Positions 1 to 7,272 of a stretch of DNA of 13,553 nucleotides are shown here, piece after piece. Positions within the stretch are counted from its first letter, which is position 1; every line of letters begins with the position of its first letter. The stretch covers positions 1 to 13,553 of the forward strand of contig CANGUS010000021.1 in the NCBI GenBank assembly GCA_947457085.1. Reading direction: 5' to 3'. The DNA is from Bacteroidota bacterium (GTDB lineage: Bacteria; Bacteroidota; Bacteroidia; Chitinophagales; Chitinophagaceae). Position numbers and translations under genes: made by a program. Below the pieces are notes generated by a model. The model had not been told where the DNA came from. It saw only the letters and a program-made list of their open reading frames with translations, and did no database searches.

Positions 1-417
1 TCTGTAATTCCTGTAGTATATGGTATCTTAAACCCTATTGATAAAAAATTAGAATCTACAGCTTCATTTGCATTTATGCAAAACATTGAAGTATTAGATG
101 ATAGTATCCGATATTTAATTCAAAGCGATACATTAGGTTTTGAAGTAGTTAGCCCTACATCTGTTACAAATGCTACAGACGTTAAATCATTAGAAATTTA
201 TCCTAATCCTGCAACTACACATTTCTGTGTTGCGAATGTAACTGGAAATAAAAACACTATTAGAATTACGAATTTAAATGGTGCAGTTGTTTACACAACT
301 ACATTCTCTTCTTCTATTTTAAAAACTATCAGCACAAAAGAATTAGCTGCTGGTACATATATTGTTGAATTAGAGTCTGATGGTAAAATAACAAAAACTA
401 AATTGACAAAAAACTAA
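1..417 (+). CDS. C-terminal part of a T9SS-secreted protein (sorting domain type A), 5' truncated by window
   Basis: The frame is open from base 1 to the TAA at 415-417, so this is the 3' end of a longer gene whose start lies outside the window. The last ~75 residues form a type IX secretion sorting domain: the LEIYPNPATT motif begins it, followed by alternating beta-strand stretches (IRITNLNGAVVY, a GTYIVEL strand) and a basic KTKLTKN tail. By family knowledge, such domains send a protein through the outer membrane, where the tail is cleaved and the protein is released or attached to the surface. The upstream ~60 visible residues show no motif I recognise, so the function of the cargo is unknown. 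A strong terminator follows directly. The Met at base 76 is internal and should not be taken as the start. Confidence 0.85.
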   Translation, partial: SVIPVVYGILNPIDKKLESTASFAFMQNIEVLDDSIRYLIQSDTLGFEVVSPTSVTNATDVKSLEIYPNPATTHFCVANVTGNKNTIRITNLNGAVVYTTTFSSSILKTISTKELAAGTYIVELESDGKITKTKLTKN

Positions 418-436
418 ATTTGTTTTTTTAAATAGT

Positions 437-468
437 AAAAAGTCCCGATTTAAATCGGGACTTTTTTT
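437..468 (+). terminator. Rho-independent terminator after the T9SS cargo gene
   Basis: The stretch 441-462 is a perfect 22-base palindrome built on AGTCCCGATTT and its reverse complement, preceded by an A run and followed by seven T. It forms an 8-9 bp stem with a small AT loop. It lies 20-50 bases after the stop at 417 and just before the promoter of the next gene, so it isolates the two transcription units. The flanking A and T runs could let it work on both strands. Confidence 0.9.
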
Positions 469-482
469 ATCTAAAATTTGTA

Positions 483-490
483 TATCTTTG
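483..490 (+). promoter_or_regulatory. Bacteroidota -7 box TATCTTTG, 4 bases before the ATG
   Basis: TATCTTTG matches the Bacteroidota -7 consensus TAnnTTTG exactly. Only four bases (AATA) separate it from the ATG at 495, so transcription should begin at or next to the start codon and give a leaderless mRNA. I see no TTG at the usual -33 distance; that region is the T tract of the preceding terminator. Confidence 0.6.
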
Positions 491-494
491 AATA

Positions 495-1229
495 ATGAAA
501 AAACCAAACTCAACCCTACTCGTACTTGTTATAGCCTCTATGATCGGCTTATACATTTTTTCAAAAGCTTTTAATTATAAATATAAACAAACGGAAACCA
601 TTTCCGTAACAGGCGCTGCAGATACAAATTTTGTTTCTGATATGATTGTATGGAGCGGTAGTTTTTCACGAACTTCGTTCAACCTGCAAGAAGCATTTGA
701 TGCATTGAAAAAAGATGAAGCAATCGTCATGAAGTACCTGCAAACAAAAGGACTTTCAAAAGAAGAAATGACTACCTCTTCTATAAATACCGAAAAATTA
801 TTCAACTACACCTATGATGAAAGTGGTCGACAAAATGGCTCTACGTTTACTGGTTTTAAATTATCTGAATCCATCAATATCGAATCCAATAATTTATTGA
901 AAGTAGATAAAATTTCAAGAGAAATTACGCAGCTGATTCAACAAGGGGTAGAATTAAGCTCCTCATCACCCAATTATTATTATTCAAAATTGGGCGACTT
1001 AAAAATTGGATTGCTAGCCAAAGCCAGTGCAGATGCGCATAAGCGAGCTGAAATTATTGCTGAAAATGCAGCAGCCGATTTAGGAGATCTCAAAAAAGCA
1101 AGCATGGGCGTTTTTCAAATTACTGGGCAAAATGAAAATGAAGAATATTCATATGGAGGCGCTTTTAATACCTCAAGCATTAATAAAACGGCCACAATTA
1201 CGGTAAAAACAGAATACGAGGTTAAATAA
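495..1229 (+). CDS. SIMPL-domain (DUF541) membrane-anchored periplasmic protein
   Basis: This 244-residue protein has a short basic N terminus and one hydrophobic segment (about residues 7-24) that acts as a signal anchor or uncleaved signal peptide. The rest should lie outside the inner membrane. From about residue 32 it reads as a SIMPL/DUF541 domain: an initial ETISVTGAADTNFVSDMIVWSG strand pair, a helix with the LKKDEAIVMKYLQTKGLSKEEMTTSSINTE pattern, and a final AxADAHKRAEIIAENAAADLGDLKKASMGVF helix followed by a TATITVKTEYEV strand. Known relatives are BP26-like or OmpIP-like proteins of poorly defined envelope function. The start at 495 is supported by the TAnnTTTG box immediately upstream. 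The gene is monocistronic and convergent with polX, with only 20 bases between the stop codons. Family call is solid; cellular role is unknown. Confidence 0.85.
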   Translation: MKKPNSTLLVLVIASMIGLYIFSKAFNYKYKQTETISVTGAADTNFVSDMIVWSGSFSRTSFNLQEAFDALKKDEAIVMKYLQTKGLSKEEMTTSSINTEKLFNYTYDESGRQNGSTFTGFKLSESINIESNNLLKVDKISREITQLIQQGVELSSSSPNYYYSKLGDLKIGLLAKASADAHKRAEIIAENAAADLGDLKKASMGVFQITGQNENEEYSYGGAFNTSSINKTATITVKTEYEVK

Positions 1230-1249
1230 AAAACAGCGCTTTTTTAGTT

Positions 1250-2920
1250 TTATACTTTCAACTTCTTCAAATACGCTTCAAATGCAGTCAAACTCAAACT
1301 ACTTAAATTATATGGTTGGGTAAGCATTCCTTTTTGTGAAGCTAATACTCCCAAACGAATATCATCGATGCCTTCTAAACTGTGTGCATCTGGATTGATG
1401 GAAAGCATTGCGCCCATTTCAATCGCTTGCTGAATGAAGCGCCAATCCATATCTAATCGGCGAGGATTGGCATTAATTTCAATAACCACATTGTTTTTTA
1501 CACACGCTTCAATGATTTTTAAATGATCAATTGGATAACCTTTTCTGCTCAATAACAATCGACCGGTTGGATGGCCTAAAATATGACAGTATGGATTTTC
1601 GATAGCAGTTAAAATGCGTTGCATTGCTTTCTCTTCAGTCATCTTTAAATTTTGATGAACCGAGCAAATCACCAAATCAAACGTAGCTAAAACAGCCTCC
1701 TCATAATCTAATCTGCCATCATTTAAAATGTCGCATTCAATGCTTTTGAAAATTTTAAATGGCGCAAATTTTTTATTCAATGCATCAATTTCTTCTTGTT
1801 GTTTTTCGATGCGCTCAATGCTTAATCCATTGGCATAAAAAGAAGAAACCGAGTGGTCGCTCATAACCAAATATTCATAACCTTTTTGCTGACAAGCCAA
1901 AGCCATTTCTTCAATGGTATTTTTACCATCGCTCCATTTGCTGTGATTATGAATAACTCCTTTTATATCTTTTGGTTCAATCAGCGTTGGCAATTTATTT
2001 TCTTTCGCTAATACAATAGATTGTTCACTTTCTCGTAAACAAGGTGCAATCAATTCAATACCAGCTTGTTCAAAAATAGCTTCTTCATCTGCATTACCTT
2101 CAAAAATAACTTCTTCAAAGTGAGTTTGAAAGGCCTCATTAAAATCCGCTGAATTGGTAGTAAAAAATAAAGTTTCTACAAACGTATTTTCATCACATGC
2201 ATGCACTTCGATATGAATGCTCTCATTCAACATGAATTTCAAAACACCATTGTCATTTTCTTGAAATACAAATCCATTTTGATGAGCTAGTATTTCTATG
2301 ATTTCTTCCTCACTGCATGCAATAACAAAAGCCAACTCATCTATAATTTCACATTGACGCACAAAAGCTCCTGTAATTTTTACCGCACAATGTGAAAATA
2401 ATTGTTGTAATTTTTTTTCTAATCCCAATGCAATGGGCTCAATAGAAGCATATAAATATCGTTGCTGATTCGATAAATAAAACGCCAATGCTTCCTTGAT
2501 GGTTTGTTGTGTTTTCTCTCCAAAACCTTTGTATGCAATTAATCTATTTTCATCACAAGCATACAATAATTCGCCAGGTGATTCAATCCCTAGTTCATGC
2601 CAAATGGTAGCAATTTTTTTCGGACCAATCCCTTTGATCGACATCAATTCCTGAATCCCTTCAGGGGTTTTTGCCAACAATTCCTCTAAAGCTGCAAGCC
2701 TACCTGTTTCTAAAATTTCAATAATTTTTTTTGCATTGCTATCGCCAATACCAAAAACAGCCGCCAGCTTTTCTTTGGGATAATGTTCTATATCAAAACC
2801 CAATTTATCTATCTGAAAAGCAGCCACACTATAGGCTTTTGACTTAAATGAATTTTCATTATGAATATCAGACAATTTAGCCAAAAGGCTAAAATAATTT
2901 GCAATTTCTTTATTCGTCAT
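1250..2920 (-). CDS. polX: PolX-family protein: HhH + degraded polymerase domain + intact PHP nuclease
   Basis: The 556 residues follow the bacterial PolX order. Three helix-hairpin-helix DNA-binding turns lie at 57-64 (GIGDSNAK), 95-103 (IKGIGPKKI) and 130-137 (YKGFGEKT). A polymerase-beta-like palm covers about 155-300 and a C-terminal PHP domain about 320-556. The PHP metal ligands all appear present: H324, H326, D331, H356, E395, H422, H450, D511 and H513, so 3'-5' exonuclease or AP-endonuclease activity in base excision repair is expected. The polymerase site is not intact: the usual GSxRR...DxD strand reads GAFVR...ELA (184-197), replacing both catalytic aspartates with E195 and A197, and the third carboxylate position is E238. 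I infer a repair nuclease without gap-filling synthesis. It starts 2 bases after zapA and is probably translated from the same mRNA. Confidence 0.9.
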   Translation of the reverse strand: MTNKEIANYFSLLAKLSDIHNENSFKSKAYSVAAFQIDKLGFDIEHYPKEKLAAVFGIGDSNAKKIIEILETGRLAALEELLAKTPEGIQELMSIKGIGPKKIATIWHELGIESPGELLYACDENRLIAYKGFGEKTQQTIKEALAFYLSNQQRYLYASIEPIALGLEKKLQQLFSHCAVKITGAFVRQCEIIDELAFVIACSEEEIIEILAHQNGFVFQENDNGVLKFMLNESIHIEVHACDENTFVETLFFTTNSADFNEAFQTHFEEVIFEGNADEEAIFEQAGIELIAPCLRESEQSIVLAKENKLPTLIEPKDIKGVIHNHSKWSDGKNTIEEMALACQQKGYEYLVMSDHSVSSFYANGLSIERIEKQQEEIDALNKKFAPFKIFKSIECDILNDGRLDYEEAVLATFDLVICSVHQNLKMTEEKAMQRILTAIENPYCHILGHPTGRLLLSRKGYPIDHLKIIEACVKNNVVIEINANPRRLDMDWRFIQQAIEMGAMLSINPDAHSLEGIDDIRLGVLASQKGMLTQPYNLSSLSLTAFEAYLKKLKV

Positions 2921-2922
2921 CG

Positions 2923-3198
2923 CTAATCTATCAGCTCATTGAGCTTTTTTAATTCTGCAAAAAGGGTTTCGTTTTTCAATTGATTGTCTTCGGTTTGTAA
3001 GCTTTCCGAAACTGCATCAATCAGGGCCATCGACAAATAATCCTGCACATCTCTACCCGGAAAATTCGATTTCAAGGAAAGTAATTTGGCTTGAATAGCC
3101 TCCATGCGTTGTTGTACCAAAGCAACCTGTTGGGTATCCACTTTTACTTTAAAACTACGATTTAAAATCATTAAATCAACCAGTGTTGTTTCACTCAT
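2923..3198 (-). CDS. zapA: Cell division protein ZapA
   Basis: This 91-residue protein has the ZapA layout: a short globular head beginning with strands LVDLMILNRSFKVKV, then a long helical segment (about residues 22-90) rich in heptad-spaced Leu, Met and Ala that forms the coiled coil. Length fits the family (about 90-110). ZapA binds FtsZ in the cytoplasm and bundles protofilaments at the division ring. The ATG at 3198 is preceded by its own Bacteroidota promoter with the -7 box only 7 bases upstream, so this start is well supported. polX follows after 2 bases, forming a zapA-polX unit. Small coiled-coil proteins are easy to misassign, but the head plus helix arrangement makes ZapA by far the best reading. 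Confidence 0.85.
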   Translation of the reverse strand: MSETTLVDLMILNRSFKVKVDTQQVALVQQRMEAIQAKLLSLKSNFPGRDVQDYLSMALIDAVSESLQTEDNQLKNETLFAELKKLNELID

Positions 3199-3205
3199 AG
3201 TATTT

Positions 3206-3233
3206 CAAATGTATATGATTATTTTTATATCAA
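3206..3233 (-). promoter_or_regulatory. Promoter of zapA-polX (TTG-N17-TACATTTG)
   Basis: Read on the minus strand, TACATTTG (3213-3206) matches the TAnnTTTG box, and TTG lies exactly 17 bases upstream (3233-3231), a spacing known for Bacteroidota housekeeping promoters. Only 7 bases separate the box from the zapA ATG, so the mRNA should have almost no leader. The -33 element overlaps the stop codon of the upstream lipoprotein gene. Confidence 0.65.
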
Positions 3234-4858
3234 TCTAAGCTTACTTTTTTAAGTTCAATTAAATTTAAACTGTTGGTACTAAAACCATGCACCCTTTTAT
3301 GAACAAAATGCATCACCTCATCATAAAACAGCGGAACACAGGGGGCTTCTTCAATGATGATTTGATCCATGGCTTGATACAGCGCTATTTTTTTAGCATT
3401 GTCTTTTTCCAACAAACTCGCTTCATATAGTTTATCAAAGTTTGCATTTTGAAAACGAGTGTAATTGGGCGGCGCTGTATTTTTCCCATAAAACAACGAC
3501 AAATAACTCTCAGCATCCGGGTAATCAGCAATCCAAGTTGCCCAAAAAAAGTCGGCAGCCGAATTGCTCATTTGCTCTCGCAACAATGAAGGTTGCATGA
3601 TTTCTACATTTATTTTTAATCCCAAAGAAGTTAATTGAGAAGCTATAAAATTGCAACGATCCGAATAGTTGTCGTTAGAAAGCAAGGTAATTTCAGGAAG
3701 GGTACCTAGTTCTTTTTTTACTTCATTGATAAGTGCCAAGGCTTTTTCTGGCTGATAGCGATAGCCTTTTACAATGGCAGAATCGAAGCCTTCTAAACTA
3801 GCAGGTATCATACCCGCATGGGCTGCAATACCAATATTGTTTCTTAAATAGGTTACTAATTTTTTTCTATCAAATCCGTAATTGATGGCTTGTCGAATTT
3901 TTTTATTCAATAAAATATGATTTTTATTTTTAGAAGAATCCAACAAAAAACCTAGATATTCTACATTCAAATAAGCATGTTTTTCTAAGGAAATTTTATT
4001 GGCATACTCTTTTTTCAGTATTCCTTTTTTGCTCAATACTTGATCTTTAAACGACACATCGATGCCATTCATAAAATCTAAATCACCTTGCATAAACATT
4101 AAAAACTCGGTTGCCTTACTGTCTATAAACGAACATTTTATACCATCAATATAGGGCAACGAATTGCCAGCACTGTCTTTTTCCCAATAATGTTCATTTT
4201 TACGATAAGTAATCACCACTGCATCCTCCCACTCCTGAAAAACAAATGGACCGGTTCCACAAGGATGCTCTCTAAAATCTTTACCCCATTTTTTTACTAC
4301 TTCCTGTGGCACAACCGAACAATAATTCATGCTTAAAATACCTAACATCGGATTGAAGGGTTGTAACAAATGTACTTCAAATGTGGTGTCATCAACAGCC
4401 ACAAATGGTTTTAAAGAATCTACTCTGTCATTAAAAATCCAAGCGCCTGGTGAAGCAGTTTCTTCATCCAAAATTCTACCAAAACTATACACCACATCCT
4501 CTGCCGTCATGCGTCGTCCTTTACCATTTGGAAAAACATCATTGTCATGGAAGAAAACATCGTTTCGTAAAATAAAACGATAGGTTTTTCGATCATCCGA
4601 AATCGTCCATGATTTGGCCAATGAAGGAATGGGTTGCATATTTTCATCATACTCCAACAATCGATTGTAGCACAAATGGGTATGCCACATGATGTTTAAA
4701 TTTTTTGAAAAAGCAGGATCTAAGGATTCTACTCCTTGTACTTGATTGAATCGAAATATTTTTTTATCCGAAACTACAGTTGAGCAGGAAGCAAAAAATA
4801 AAATAATAAAAACGAATAATAGATATTGCTTTTTCATAATAGGACCATGATTACTCAT
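3230..4858 (-). CDS. ABC transporter solute-binding lipoprotein, oligopeptide/nickel type (SBP family 5)
   Basis: This is a complete 542-residue extracytoplasmic solute-binding protein of the OppA/DppA type. A hydrophobic signal (about residues 11-24) ends in a lipobox-like FASC, with Cys25 the likely lipidated residue. Family features follow: LDPAFSKNLNIMWHTHLCYNRLLEYDENMQPIPSLAKSW near the N terminus, MTAEDVVYSFGRILD around the family signature, GTGPFVFQEW, and a C-terminal segment with WIADYPDAESYLSLFYG and EEAPCVPLFYDE. Peptides are the usual ligands, though ligand identity cannot be read here. No permease or ATPase gene lies nearby, so it is an orphan binding protein. The first ATG overlaps the end of the rluD-type gene by 8 bases (ATGAGTAA), suggesting translational coupling. 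An internal ATG eight codons in (4837) gives MKKQYLL, a more typical lipoprotein start, and may be the true one. Confidence 0.88.
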   Translation of the reverse strand: MSNHGPIMKKQYLLFVFIILFFASCSTVVSDKKIFRFNQVQGVESLDPAFSKNLNIMWHTHLCYNRLLEYDENMQPIPSLAKSWTISDDRKTYRFILRNDVFFHDNDVFPNGKGRRMTAEDVVYSFGRILDEETASPGAWIFNDRVDSLKPFVAVDDTTFEVHLLQPFNPMLGILSMNYCSVVPQEVVKKWGKDFREHPCGTGPFVFQEWEDAVVITYRKNEHYWEKDSAGNSLPYIDGIKCSFIDSKATEFLMFMQGDLDFMNGIDVSFKDQVLSKKGILKKEYANKISLEKHAYLNVEYLGFLLDSSKNKNHILLNKKIRQAINYGFDRKKLVTYLRNNIGIAAHAGMIPASLEGFDSAIVKGYRYQPEKALALINEVKKELGTLPEITLLSNDNYSDRCNFIASQLTSLGLKINVEIMQPSLLREQMSNSAADFFWATWIADYPDAESYLSLFYGKNTAPPNYTRFQNANFDKLYEASLLEKDNAKKIALYQAMDQIIIEEAPCVPLFYDEVMHFVHKRVHGFSTNSLNLIELKKVSLD

Positions 4859-5921
4859 CTAATTTTTTTGCTTTCACATATATTCTCCATTTGGCCAACA
4901 CCTCTTCCATATCTTTTGGCAAAGGGCTTTCAAAAAACATTTCTTTGCCGGTAGTAGGATGTATAAAACCCAATGTTTTGGCATGCAAAGCTTGTCGAGG
5001 CAATAATGAAAAACAATTGTCGACAAACGATTTGTATTTTGCAAATACCGTCCCTTTTAAAATTCTATCGCCACCATAGGTTTTATCATTAAACAAGGTA
5101 TGTCCTATGTGTTTCATGTGCACCCTAATTTGATGTGTGCGGCCTGTCTCCAATTTACATTCTACTAGGGTTACATAGTTTAAACGTTCCAACACGTTGT
5201 AGTGCGTTACGGCATGTTTTCCTTCATGCTCTTCTTCATAATTGGTAAATATTTTTCGTTGACGATCATGCCTACCAATATAGGTTTCAATGCGACCAGT
5301 ATCTTCCGCCACATCACCCCAAACCAATGCATGATATCTTCGATTCACAGTATGCTCTTTAAACTGCTCAGCCAAATGATACACGGCCTTTTCAGTTTTA
5401 CCTAATACCAACAATCCTGTGGTATCTTTATCAATGCGATGGACTAAACCAATGCGTGGCAAATTACTGATATCATGATTGTTTTTTTGTAAATGAAACA
5501 TCACGGCATTCACCACCGTTCCACTCCAATTGCCATGTCCTGGATGTACTACAAAACCAGCAGGTTTATTAATCACCAATACCTCATCATCTTCATACAC
5601 AATATCTAAGGGAATATCTTCCGGTTTAATTTCATTGTCATAAGGCACATGAAATGTGTAAATGGTTAGTTTATCCAATGGGCGAACCTTGTAATTCGCT
5701 TTCACAGGTTGGCCATTCACCAAGACCAATTCATCATCAATGGCTTGTTGCACTTTGCTTCGCGTGCTACCAGCTACTTTGATCATAATAAATTTATCAA
5801 TCCGCAAGGGCTCTTGTCCTTTGTCTACCTCAAACTCATGTTCAATGTGTTTTTCAACCACTTCACTCGAAGAGTTTTCTTCCTCTTCAAAATCTTCTAA
5901 AATAATTTTTTTACTTGCCAT
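4851..5921 (-). CDS. rluD: 23S rRNA pseudouridine synthase, RluD type (RluA family)
   Basis: This 356-residue protein has an N-terminal acidic extension (about 1-33), an S4 RNA-binding domain (about 38-88, LRIDKFI...STRSKVQQAIDDELVLVNGQPVKANYKVRPLD), then the RluA-type catalytic domain. The active-site motif HRIDKDTTGLLVL lies at 161-173, with D164 as the catalytic aspartate. The downstream LETGRTHQIRVHMKHIGHTLFNDKTYGG block (258-284) is also diagnostic. RluD makes pseudouridines in helix 69 of 23S rRNA; S4-bearing paralogues such as RluC have other sites, so RluD is the best but not the only reading. The N-terminal extension of about 33 residues with a Glu/Ser run is longer than in E. coli RluD. 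It is the first gene of the minus-strand cluster and overlaps the next by 8 bases. A near-consensus TAACTTCG box lies 11 bases before the ATG. Confidence 0.87.
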   Translation of the reverse strand: MASKKIILEDFEEEENSSSEVVEKHIEHEFEVDKGQEPLRIDKFIMIKVAGSTRSKVQQAIDDELVLVNGQPVKANYKVRPLDKLTIYTFHVPYDNEIKPEDIPLDIVYEDDEVLVINKPAGFVVHPGHGNWSGTVVNAVMFHLQKNNHDISNLPRIGLVHRIDKDTTGLLVLGKTEKAVYHLAEQFKEHTVNRRYHALVWGDVAEDTGRIETYIGRHDRQRKIFTNYEEEHEGKHAVTHYNVLERLNYVTLVECKLETGRTHQIRVHMKHIGHTLFNDKTYGGDRILKGTVFAKYKSFVDNCFSLLPRQALHAKTLGFIHPTTGKEMFFESPLPKDMEEVLAKWRIYVKAKKLDE

Positions 5922-5932
5922 AATTCAGAACA

Positions 5933-5940
5933 CGAAGTTA
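5933..5940 (-). promoter_or_regulatory. Possible -7 box of the rluD-led cluster (TAACTTCG, one mismatch)
   Basis: On the minus strand TAACTTCG matches TAnnTTTG at all fixed positions but one and sits 11 bases before the rluD ATG. I do not see a TTG at 17-23 bases upstream, so this is only a candidate. No exact TAnnTTTG occurs nearby on this strand. Confidence 0.3.
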
Positions 5941-6072
5941 AGGTTAATTTTTTTTGAGTTCAGGTCTTTTTCATTGTGCATCAAAATTACAACGACACAT
6001 ATCGGAACCCCATTCTTTCACAAAAAATCTATCCCTATGGATGTTTTAGAAGAAAAATCACTACGTTGTAGG

Positions 6073-6311
6073 GCACTGAACTTCTCCTGCACAGCACTAT
6101 ACTTTTCCTGCACAGCACTATACTTTTCCTGCACAGCACTATACTTCTCCTGCACAGCACTATACTTCTCCTGCACAGTACTATCCTTCTCCTGCACAGT
6201 ACTATCCTTCTCCTGCACAGTACTATCCTTCTCCTGCACAGCACTATACTTTTCCTGCACAGCGCTATACTTTTCCTGCACAGCACGGTACTTTTCCTGC
6301 ACAGCACTTTT
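6073..6311. repeat. 21-bp minisatellite, 11 tandem copies, between divergent rluD and lipB
   Basis: Eleven full units of exactly 21 bp run from 6073 to 6303, followed by 8 bases of a twelfth. In every unit the ten bases TCCTGCACAG are identical; they start at 6085 and recur every 21 bases to 6295. The other eleven bases (mostly CACTATACTTT or ...TTC) vary. Three adjacent units (6169-6231) share a TACTATCCTTC variant, which indicates spread by unit duplication. The outermost units are most diverged. Since 21 is a multiple of three and the unit lacks stops, several frames stay open; the minus-strand frame 6302-6018 reads as a repeated VQEKYSA heptapeptide from a GTG only. No spacers separate the units, so it is not CRISPR. 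The rest of the 504-base gap (5922-6072 and 6312-6425) holds only the candidate promoters. Confidence 0.95.
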
Positions 6312-6413
6312 GTTGGTATTTTTTACCTGCTCCTAAAATTAGTTTACCGTACTTTGTTTGATCCTATTAGCCATTCAGAATAATTTTTTCATCGAATTTT
6401 TAATGTCAAATAC

Positions 6414-6421
6414 TACCTTTG
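6414..6421 (+). promoter_or_regulatory. Bacteroidota -7 box TACCTTTG, 4 bases before lipB ATG
   Basis: TACCTTTG matches TAnnTTTG exactly and is followed by four bases (CCCA) and the lipB ATG. Transcription should begin at or beside the start codon. No TTG is visible 17-23 bases upstream. Confidence 0.6.
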
Positions 6422-6425
6422 CCCA

Positions 6426-7145
6426 ATGAGTAAACTACCCGTTTCATACAAGCACCTAGGCAGAATTGAGTATCAAGCAGCTTGGGATTATCAAGAAAGT
6501 TTGTTGCAACAAAATTTAGACATTAAAAAACAAAATCGAGATAACGAACTAGCTCAAAATGGAATGGCGCCCACCTTAACTCACAACTCATTTTTGCTGT
6601 GCGAGCATGAACCTGTTTTTACCTTAGGTAAAAGTGGGGCTATGGAAAACTTATTAGTCAATAATGAATATCTCAAGCAAAAAGGCATCTCATTTTTTAA
6701 AACCAATCGAGGGGGCGATATCACCTTTCATGGCATTGGGCAAATAGTAGGCTATCCTATTTTAGATTTAGAAAGACTCAAACCCGATATTGTGCTTTAC
6801 ATGCGCAATTTGGAAGAAGTCATCATAAGAACCATTGCCGAATATGGGATAGAAAGTGAGCGCAGTGAAGGCGAAACAGGGGTTTGGATCGATGTGAAAA
6901 CACCCCACAAAGCCCGAAAAATTTGTGCACTGGGCGTACGAACGAGTCGATGGATCACCATGCATGGTTTTGCTTTAAATGTAAATACCGATTTAGAATA
7001 TTTTAATTTAATCATTCCTTGTGGCATACAAAACAAGCAAGTGACCAGCATGGCCAAAGAATTAGGCAAAGAAGTGAACATACAAGAAGTAGAAGCAAAA
7101 ATTAAAACCCATTTTGAGGACGTTTTCGGAGTATCGTTGAAATAA
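6426..7145 (+). CDS. lipB: Lipoyl(octanoyl) transferase LipB
   Basis: LipB moves the octanoyl group from acyl carrier protein to the lipoyl domains of 2-oxoacid dehydrogenases and the glycine cleavage H protein in the cytoplasm, the first step of lipoate synthesis. The 239-residue sequence carries the family blocks: EHEPVFTLGKSG (60-71), RGGDITFHGIGQIVGYPILDL (95-115), the catalytic lysine in KICALGVR (K165), TMHGFALNVNTDL (178-190), and the catalytic cysteine in IPCGI (C199). Length is slightly above the usual ~210-230 because of a stretch at about 30-52 before the first conserved block. The start is fixed by the TAnnTTTG box four bases upstream. lipA is not in the window; the gene appears monocistronic. 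I see no convincing hairpin terminator after it, only AT-rich sequence. Confidence 0.95.
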   Translation: MSKLPVSYKHLGRIEYQAAWDYQESLLQQNLDIKKQNRDNELAQNGMAPTLTHNSFLLCEHEPVFTLGKSGAMENLLVNNEYLKQKGISFFKTNRGGDITFHGIGQIVGYPILDLERLKPDIVLYMRNLEEVIIRTIAEYGIESERSEGETGVWIDVKTPHKARKICALGVRTSRWITMHGFALNVNTDLEYFNLIIPCGIQNKQVTSMAKELGKEVNIQEVEAKIKTHFEDVFGVSLK

Positions 7146-7210
7146 ATAAATATCAATAATAGCTTATTCTAAAAATAACCCTAAAAATTCGTAATAAAAT
7201 CAGCAAATTT

Positions 7211-7242
7211 TTGTGAATCTACAATTAAGATTGTTAAATTTG
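7211..7242 (+). promoter_or_regulatory. Promoter of the cytochrome oxidase operon (TTG-N21-TAAATTTG)
   Basis: TAAATTTG (7235-7242) is an exact TAnnTTTG box, with TTG at 7211-7213, 21 bases upstream, within the known spacing range. It leaves a leader of about 25 bases before the ATG at 7273. A purine-rich AAAGAAAGG (7255-7263 area) lies in the leader and may aid ribosome binding. Confidence 0.6.
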
Positions 7243-7272
7243 CTTACTTTTTAAAAGAAAGGTATAAGAATC

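Noticed and set aside
1229..1250. Bidirectional terminator between the convergent SIMPL and polX genes
   Set aside because: The A run, AGCGCT and T run look suggestive, but AGCGCT leaves no room for a loop, so no stable hairpin stem forms.
6035..6307. Second minus-strand frame (LCRKSIV repeat) in the minisatellite
   Set aside because: It uses a GTG inside the array, has no promoter or ribosome-binding signal, and is a shifted reading of the same stop-free repeat.
6073..6311. CRISPR array
   Set aside because: The 21-bp units are contiguous, without unique spacers, and no cas genes are present.
5740..6336. Plus-strand open frame across the end of rluD and the minisatellite
   Set aside because: Its first part lies antisense to rluD, and the rest is open only because the 21-bp unit has no stop codon in that frame.
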